Origin: Candidatus Woesearchaeota archaeon
GTDB taxonomy: Archaea > Nanobdellota > Nanobdellia > Woesearchaeales > UBA583
Length of the DNA stretch: 64,000 nucleotides
Reading direction: 5' to 3'
Assembly: GCA_023898345.1 (NCBI GenBank)
Contig: CP060218.1
Span: 310,001-374,000, forward strand
Program-made: the position numbers and the translations under genes
The notes under the pieces: generated by a model
Told to the model about the DNA's origin: nothing
Seen by the model: the letters and a program-made list of their open reading frames with translations, nothing else
The model's database searches: none
In this document: positions 59,454-64,000 of the stretch, piece by piece
Position numbering within the stretch: position 1 is the first letter of the stretch
Layout of the letters: each line of letters opens with the position of its first letter

Positions 59454-59485
59454 GCTTTCTCTTACATTTCTTATTTTTTCTTTGT

Positions 59486-60256
59486 TTACTTGTTGTTTTC
59501 AGTTTCGAGAGGAGGTATTTTTTCTTTTAGCGTGAAAAATTCTTCATTGCTGAATGCTGCAAGTTTTTTTGATATAATTTTAGGGGGGAGGTTTAGGTCC
59601 GTTATTATTTTTTTTGCTTCTTTTTTACTTATCTTTAGGGTTTCAACAAGGGAAAAGAGGAGTGCGTTCAAACAACTACGTTTTCTTCTAGAAAAAAGTT
59701 CTGCTAAGAATTTTTCGTTTGTACTTTGTTCAGGCTTGAGTTTGAGGGTGAGTAAGGAGGAGCTTACCTTTGTTGGCGGTGAAAAAGAATTTCCTTTGAC
59801 TATTGCTTTTTCCTCAATGTCGTAGCTTGCACGGACAAAATGAAACCACTTTGATTTTTCATTGCAAAGATGATTTTTGTAAAAATTTCTTCCTTGTAAA
59901 AAAAGACAAAATGGTATTTTTTTGTCGAGAACCAGCGCGTACAAAGGCTCCGTTAGTGAGTAGGGGATTGCCGAGACAAGCTTTGTACAGTGTAGATTTT
60001 CCTCTTGTAAGAATGTAAGACCGTTTCCACAGAGCACTTGAAGAGTTGGGTATTTATCAGAAAGTTCTTGGGCTAAGTCTTTGTCCTGTTCAAGTACGAC
60101 AAAGGAAGCAGGATTTTTTTCCAAAAGTCTTTTTGTAAGGGCGCCTTTTCCCGGACCAAGTTCAATAAGGGAGTCCTCTTCTTTGATGTCGGCAAGAGCG
60201 GCGAAGAGAGAAGAAACTTCCTCATTTTCCAGAAAGTGTTGGTCGAGTTTTGGCAT
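59486..60256 (-). CDS. rsmA: 16S rRNA dimethyladenosine transferase (KsgA/RsmA/Dim1 family)
   Basis: Dimethylates two adjacent adenosines near the 3' end of 16S rRNA. The 256-residue product has the N-terminal QHFLENEEV, SAM motif LIELGPGKGALTKRLL and the catalytic loop, here SAIPYSLTEPLY, in place of the usual NIPYN/NLPY; the conserved Asn is Ala. The C-terminal domain with FSRRKRSCLNALLF is normal. TATA (about 60278-60288) is 26 bases upstream. The Asn-to-Ala change could affect activity. Confidence 0.9.
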   Translation of the reverse strand: MPKLDQHFLENEEVSSLFAALADIKEEDSLIELGPGKGALTKRLLEKNPASFVVLEQDKDLAQELSDKYPTLQVLCGNGLTFLQEENLHCTKLVSAIPYSLTEPLYALVLDKKIPFCLFLQGRNFYKNHLCNEKSKWFHFVRASYDIEEKAIVKGNSFSPPTKVSSSLLTLKLKPEQSTNEKFLAELFSRRKRSCLNALLFSLVETLKISKKEAKKIITDLNLPPKIISKKLAAFSNEEFFTLKEKIPPLETENNK

Positions 60257-60376
60257 CTTGAAAGAAACAATGTCAAAACTATTTATCTGTTTTGCACTTT
60301 ACTCTGACTTGAGGAGGGGGCTGTTGTCTTTTAGTTTTACAAAGCTTTATGAAAGCAAGGGATGGGTTTGGAAGTT

Positions 60377-61315
60377 ATGGGGAAAAAACGTTTTGTTGAG
60401 GAGTTTGTTGCTGGTGCTGTATATCAATATCTTGATCAACCCGTACTTGGGACGGGAGGTGGGCTTTTGCCTTATTATTGTGATTCGGCTCAAGTTTTGG
60501 GGCTGGAATTTGTAGGGGAGTACTCAGAATACAGTAATGAACCTTTGGGCATGTACAATTTTATCAAAAAAGTTTTAGGACATAATAAGAAGTTTGCCAA
60601 ACTGATGAGGTACCTTGTTGACCATAGTGGGGCAAAAGATTATGATTTGTTTTTAGGGGGTCAGACTAAAGGGTGGATTTTTTCTCAAGCGGCAGCGATT
60701 CTTGCAAAAAAACCTTTGCTTTGTTTCTTCAAAGCTCAGGGCGGAAGAACTCCTTTGTACATTCAAGAAACTGGAGTTGAGGGGAAACTTTCTTTGGACG
60801 TGCCTTCAAAGACTCTTCTTTTTGATGATCTTCTCAATACTGGAGCCAGTTTTACTAAGAAAGGAGCTTTGCTTGATCAGGTGGAGGAGATTGGTGTTTT
60901 TCCGGAACTGTGCTATGTTTTTATTGATAGAAATCAGGGCGGAAGAGAACAGCTTTGTCTTCGAGGTGCAGTTCTTGAATCAGCAGTATTGCTTGACGAA
61001 CCTTGGTTCTCAAAGTATGATCCTGATCATATGGGAGAACTTCAACATTATTTGGCGTCTCCTTTAGAGTTTGCTGTCGCTTATCTTGAAAAGAATGGTG
61101 GTTCTTGTCTTGGCCCCTATTTATCTTCTGGAAAAGATAATCGTCTTGCTCTTTTCTTTCTTCTTCATGAGGATTCTTTGAAGGCTGCAGGTTTGTATTC
61201 TTCAATATTTGCGTATTGTGCTCCTCATTTTACGGCACTTGCAGATCCGACAAAAGGGTTAGTTGGTGGAGAAAGTTTGGAAGAAACACTTAGGACTTAT
61301 AAAAATCCTTCTTAA
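60377..61315 (+). CDS. Phosphoribosyltransferase-fold protein (OPRTase-like)
   Basis: A 312-residue protein with a type I PRTase core: the PRPP-binding motif TLLFDDLLNTGASFTKKGAL (around residue 155) and a preceding basic loop FFKAQGGRTPLY. The C-terminal 100 residues (GELQHYLASPLEFAVAYLEK onward) are not part of standard orotate PRTases. I start at the ATG at 60377 because the TATA-like box (about 60339-60350) favours it over 60362. Role in nucleotide metabolism is likely but not specific. The 3' end overlaps uvrC by 4 bases. Confidence 0.72.
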   Translation: MGKKRFVEEFVAGAVYQYLDQPVLGTGGGLLPYYCDSAQVLGLEFVGEYSEYSNEPLGMYNFIKKVLGHNKKFAKLMRYLVDHSGAKDYDLFLGGQTKGWIFSQAAAILAKKPLLCFFKAQGGRTPLYIQETGVEGKLSLDVPSKTLLFDDLLNTGASFTKKGALLDQVEEIGVFPELCYVFIDRNQGGREQLCLRGAVLESAVLLDEPWFSKYDPDHMGELQHYLASPLEFAVAYLEKNGGSCLGPYLSSGKDNRLALFFLLHEDSLKAAGLYSSIFAYCAPHFTALADPTKGLVGGESLEETLRTYKNPS

Positions 61316-62919
61316 GATTTTTTTTCCTCTCTCATGCGCATTTCTCTCTTCTTTCTGTTATAGGCCACGACAAAGGTATGGACGCTGTCTCTAATTTTCC
61401 TGAGCAAAAGCATCATTTGTGAGTTCTTGTCAAAGTGAAGAGAATCTTCCTTTCCGGGCAAGAATATTTCTTCTTCTTTCTTAGCAAGCGACGCCAAAGG
61501 AATGCTTTCCTCAAGTCCTAAATCTTTCAAAGCCGACAAAGCAGCTCCGAGCTGTCCCTTTCCTCCGTCGATGAGAATAAGGTCCGGGAAGTCTTTTGCT
61601 TCTTCTTTAAGTCTTTTGTAGCGTCTGAATACTGTTTCTTTCATTGCTGCAAAATCATCATTTTTTCCCTTAAAACTTTTAATCTCAAATTTTCGATAGC
61701 CGGCTTTGTCTTCTTTTCCCTCGACAAAACGTGTCATTCCTCCAACTAAGTAATCATAAGAGAGATTTGACATGTCAAAGCATTCTATAACACGAGGAAC
61801 TCTGGGAAGAGAAAGATTTTTTTGAAGTTCGAGAAGGACATCATTGTCTCCAAATTGTAGCTCAGCATTTTTCAAAGCAATCTGAACAAGACCTTTCTTT
61901 TCTCCTTTCTGCGGGAGAGAGAGTTTAACTTTGAATTTGCCTAGTCTTGATAAGTATTCTTCTAAGACTTCTTTTTCGGCTTCATCTTCCCAGCATGCCT
62001 CGTTAAGAAGAATCTCTTTTGGAATAATGTGGGTTCCATAATAGCTTTTCAAGAAATCTTGAAGTAGGTTTTCCTCTAGATTAAAGCGAAAGTCTTCTTT
62101 TCCTGAGATGACTCCTTTCTTTATGTGGAAGACGACAAGCAAAGCTTTTTTTTTCTTTTCGTCTTTGAGAAAAGCCAAAATATCTTGGTCATAGTTTTTC
62201 AGCAAATCAACCTTTTGTTTTCCTTCAATACCTTCTAGAAGTTTAAGTTCTTTCTTTTTTTCCAAAGCCAGTTCAAAGCGTAAGTTCCCTGAAGCTTCTT
62301 TCATTTCTTTGAGTAAGATTTTCCTCAGTTCAGAATGTCCTTTTCCGCGAAGAAATTCCTTTGCTCTTTGTACATTGTCCAAATATTCTTGTAGCTTAAT
62401 CTCCTTTGGAGTTGGAGCAGGACTAAGGCCGAGATGAAAATAGAGCTGTGATTGGGAAGAGTATGTTTTTGGTGTGACAAGCTTAAATCTGCTAACAAGA
62501 AAGTTGATGATGTGGACTCTGAGACTGCCATCGACATAGGGGCCAAAGTATTCTCCTTTTTTTGTTACTATTCTTGTAGAAAGAATTTTTGGAATTTTTT
62601 CATCCGTAATCTTGATGTATGCGTAAGTCTTCGAGTCCTTAAGATTAATGTTGTATTTTGGCTTATGCTGTTTAATGAGGCGATTTTCCAGAAGAAGTGC
62701 TTCAACCTCATTGTCCACAATAATGACTTCCATGTCGGCAATGTGTGAAACAAGGAAATGTGTTTTTGGAGAACTTATTCGGTGATCTTTTTGAAAATAC
62801 GAAGAAACTCTTTTTCTAAGATTTTTTGCTTTTCCGACATAGATGATTTTTTTGTGTTCATCTTTGTAGAGATACACTCCCGGATTTGTCGGCAAAAGGG
62901 AAATTTCTGGTTTGAACAT
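61312..62919 (-). CDS. uvrC: Excinuclease ABC subunit C lacking the C-terminal HhH region
   Basis: Dual-incision nuclease of nucleotide excision repair. The 535-residue product has the N-terminal GIY-YIG domain (NPGVYLYKDEHKKIIYVGKA), the UVR-type middle helices and the RNase H-like nuclease domain (VIECFDMSNLSYDYLVGGMT and PDLILIDGGKGQLGAALSAL). It ends after RDSVHTFVVAYNRKKREMRM, so the tandem helix-hairpin-helix domain that follows in typical UvrC (about 600 residues) is missing. TATA at about 62938-62949 gives a leaderless ATG. Confidence 0.94.
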   Translation of the reverse strand: MFKPEISLLPTNPGVYLYKDEHKKIIYVGKAKNLRKRVSSYFQKDHRISSPKTHFLVSHIADMEVIIVDNEVEALLLENRLIKQHKPKYNINLKDSKTYAYIKITDEKIPKILSTRIVTKKGEYFGPYVDGSLRVHIINFLVSRFKLVTPKTYSSQSQLYFHLGLSPAPTPKEIKLQEYLDNVQRAKEFLRGKGHSELRKILLKEMKEASGNLRFELALEKKKELKLLEGIEGKQKVDLLKNYDQDILAFLKDEKKKKALLVVFHIKKGVISGKEDFRFNLEENLLQDFLKSYYGTHIIPKEILLNEACWEDEAEKEVLEEYLSRLGKFKVKLSLPQKGEKKGLVQIALKNAELQFGDNDVLLELQKNLSLPRVPRVIECFDMSNLSYDYLVGGMTRFVEGKEDKAGYRKFEIKSFKGKNDDFAAMKETVFRRYKRLKEEAKDFPDLILIDGGKGQLGAALSALKDLGLEESIPLASLAKKEEEIFLPGKEDSLHFDKNSQMMLLLRKIRDSVHTFVVAYNRKKREMRMREEKKS

Positions 62920-63023
62920 ACTGTTTTTTCTTTTTCTTTTATTTAATTAGCTTGCTTTTTTATACTTGATACTTCTTGAGGATAGTTCTAAAAAAATATA
63001 ATCTTTTGGGTGAGGTTTTTTTT

Positions 63024-63320
63024 ATGAGCGGTAAAAAATCTTTTGGTTTGTGGGCTTTACTTGCGGCTGTTCTGCTGGTCGCAGGCGGTTATGTTTATGC
63101 GGATTCAAATGGTGTCTGGCACAGGGCTCAGGATGTTGTTGCAGGGCAATTTGGAAAAGATCAGGGTGGCGGTGACTTTAGTTTTCCGAATTCTGTAGGT
63201 ATTGGAACAGAGACTCCTTTGACGGATTTGGATGTTAGGGGGGAGATTCTTGCTGATGAAGTTGGTGCAGATGTTATTCATTCAAAGTCTGGTGGGAATG
63301 TTGTTATTCAGTTAGGTTAG
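63024..63320 (+). CDS. Small secreted protein with a GIGT-type tail-fibre motif
   Basis: A 98-residue protein started at the ATG at 63024 (MSGKKSFGLWALLAAVLLVA), with a signal peptide likely cleaved after VYA. The mature part contains VGIGTETPLTDLDVRGEILA, the short beta motif common at the C-terminal end of phage tail-fibre and adhesin stalks, and ends almost at once (GGNVVIQLG). It may be the stub of a longer fibrous protein or a small surface subunit. Confidence 0.7.
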   Translation: MSGKKSFGLWALLAAVLLVAGGYVYADSNGVWHRAQDVVAGQFGKDQGGGDFSFPNSVGIGTETPLTDLDVRGEILADEVGADVIHSKSGGNVVIQLG

Positions 63321-63367
63321 TTTTTTATTCTTCTTATCTTTCTTCTTTTATTCGTTTTTGATTCCTT

Positions 63368-63500
63368 AGCTGGGTATTATACCTCGCAGCTCTGCTGCGA
63401 CCACCCAGCTGGGAGTTAGAAATCGCGTCTTGAAAATTGCCGTAATGTCCCGGAGCTCTGCTCCGATTGGGATAGGCATATTTTAGCGATTTCTTTACTT
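63368..63500. repeat. Dispersed structured element, copy B (with hairpins)
   Basis: The intact-looking copy of the element at 15664-15774; homology covers 63392-63500. Hairpin 1 has outer arms AGCTGGGT (63368-63375) and ACCCAGCT (63403-63410) and an inner stem CGCAGC-TCT-GCTGCG (63385-63399). Hairpin 2 is CGGAGC-TCT-GCTCCG (63451-63465). AGAAATCGC (63418-63426) pairs with GCGATTTCT (63486-63494), enclosing hairpin 2. It lies between convergent genes. Confidence 0.8.
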
Positions 63501-63522
63501 AGCTTTGTCTTTGGCGATTTCT

Positions 63523-64000
63523 CTACTCTACGAGTCCGTAACCGACAATTCTCCATTTATTTCCTTCAAAGCGTCGGAAAATAACTACTCTATCTCCTGA
63601 AAATGCCATTACGGGCCGTTTGAGGTTTACAGTTGATTTTTTTGGGTTTGTTTTGCTGATAATTCCTACTGTTGTCATGCTGTTTACGATCATCATCAAA
63701 GGTTCATTTGGAACAAGAGCTTTAACTTCAACTTCTCCTGAACTACTGAGGACTTTGTCAAAAAGGTTGTTTTCAAATGTTAGTTCTTCTTTTGGCTCAG
63801 GTAATGTTCCTGCAAGGCCTGCAACTTGGCCTACGAGGGCGTCGTTGTGTGTGAGGTTTGGGTCGAGTTTGGTAATGATGGCAATGCTTCCTCCTGGGTG
63901 TGCTGTTTCTAAGTTGTCTTTGTCTGTACGCAAGCCTTCTACTTTGGCAAAGAGTGTTTGGTAGAATTTTTTACCTCCTTGTGTTTTTAGTAGGCCTGGT
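63523..64000 (-). CDS. eif2g: Translation initiation factor aIF2 subunit gamma (partial, C-terminal part)
   Basis: GTPase subunit of aIF2, which delivers initiator tRNA. Only the C-terminal 158 codons are in the window; the frame stays open to base 64000, so the N-terminal G domain lies outside. Domains II/III are recognised by PGGSIAIITKLDPNLTHNDA, LVGQVAGLAGTLPEP, MTTVGIISKT and the end VVIFRRFEGNKWRIVGYGLV. It converges on the secreted-protein gene across repeat copy B. Confidence 0.95.
   Translation of the reverse strand, partial: PGLLKTQGGKKFYQTLFAKVEGLRTDKDNLETAHPGGSIAIITKLDPNLTHNDALVGQVAGLAGTLPEPKEELTFENNLFDKVLSSSGEVEVKALVPNEPLMMIVNSMTTVGIISKTNPKKSTVNLKRPVMAFSGDRVVIFRRFEGNKWRIVGYGLVE

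Noticed and set aside
1586..61541. CGACAAAG as a simple result of codon usage
   Set aside because: Not fully excluded, but copies occur in several reading frames and in non-coding DNA, so I kept it as a finding and named the decisive count.

Overview
The window is chromosomal DNA of a small-genome archaeon, most likely a DPANN lineage of the Nanoarchaeota/Woesearchaeota/Pacearchaeota type. The archaeal markers are eukaryote-type ribosomal proteins (L19e, L32e, S4e, L40e, S27e, S27ae), RNase P protein Rnp1, RNA polymerase subunit D, aIF2-gamma, eIF5A, SBDS, Hjc, the PolD large subunit, Cdc48, archaellin and class III prepilin-like proteins. The sequence is AT-rich and very compact. Many start codons sit 23-30 bases downstream of a TATA box, so much of the transcriptome is probably leaderless. 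The DPANN placement is an inference from gene content, split genes and compaction, not from a phylogeny.

Layout. 1-5.5 kb (minus): ribosomal operon rnp1-S17-L14-L24-S4e-L5-S14-S8-L6-L32e-L19e-L18. 5.7-7.3 kb: a small unknown protein and enolase. 7.4-15.6 kb: a type IV pilus-like locus with two coiled-coil proteins, six pilin-like proteins, a secretion ATPase and two T2SF membrane platform proteins. 15.8-24.1 kb: mixed housekeeping (TrmB-like regulator, methyltransferase, phospholipase D family, alkyltransferase, two secreted proteins, Hjc, RtcB, eIF5A, L40e). 24.1-30.6 kb: UvrA, SBDS, an N-terminal half of PolD DP2, a nuclease-like protein and a C-terminal half of DNA ligase. 30.6-34.8 kb: a four-gene membrane cassette, a deoxyribosyltransferase, L11, S27ae, thioredoxin reductase and archaellin. 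35-41 kb: PEP synthase with a histone H1-like tail, an HTH/S-layer-like protein, a MutS-like ATPase and tRNA-Cys. 41-48.5 kb: a KaiC-like/V4R-like cassette, several unknowns and Cdc48. 48.6-54.7 kb: a surface glycoprotein, tRNAs, a LamG pilin, dUTPase, a DsbD/thioredoxin pair and a HIT protein. 54.8-58.2 kb: S13-S4-S11-RpoD-L13-S9-S27e. 58.3-64 kb: a heme-membrane protein, a histone-fold doublet, KsgA, a PRTase-like protein, UvrC without its HhH tail, a secreted protein and aIF2-gamma (cut by the window end).

The points that most deserve a second look are these. The octamer CGACAAAG occurs 25 times by hand count, in all reading frames and in non-coding DNA, and is absent from the pilus locus. 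Two replication genes, PolD DP2 and DNA ligase, appear as half-genes side by side. A lysine/alanine H1-like tail is fused to PEP synthase. A structured element of about 110 bases occurs twice, each time between convergent genes. The KaiC-like/V4R-like pair and the multi-pilin locus are possible uncharacterised systems. No CRISPR array, insertion sequence, rRNA, intein or prophage was seen.
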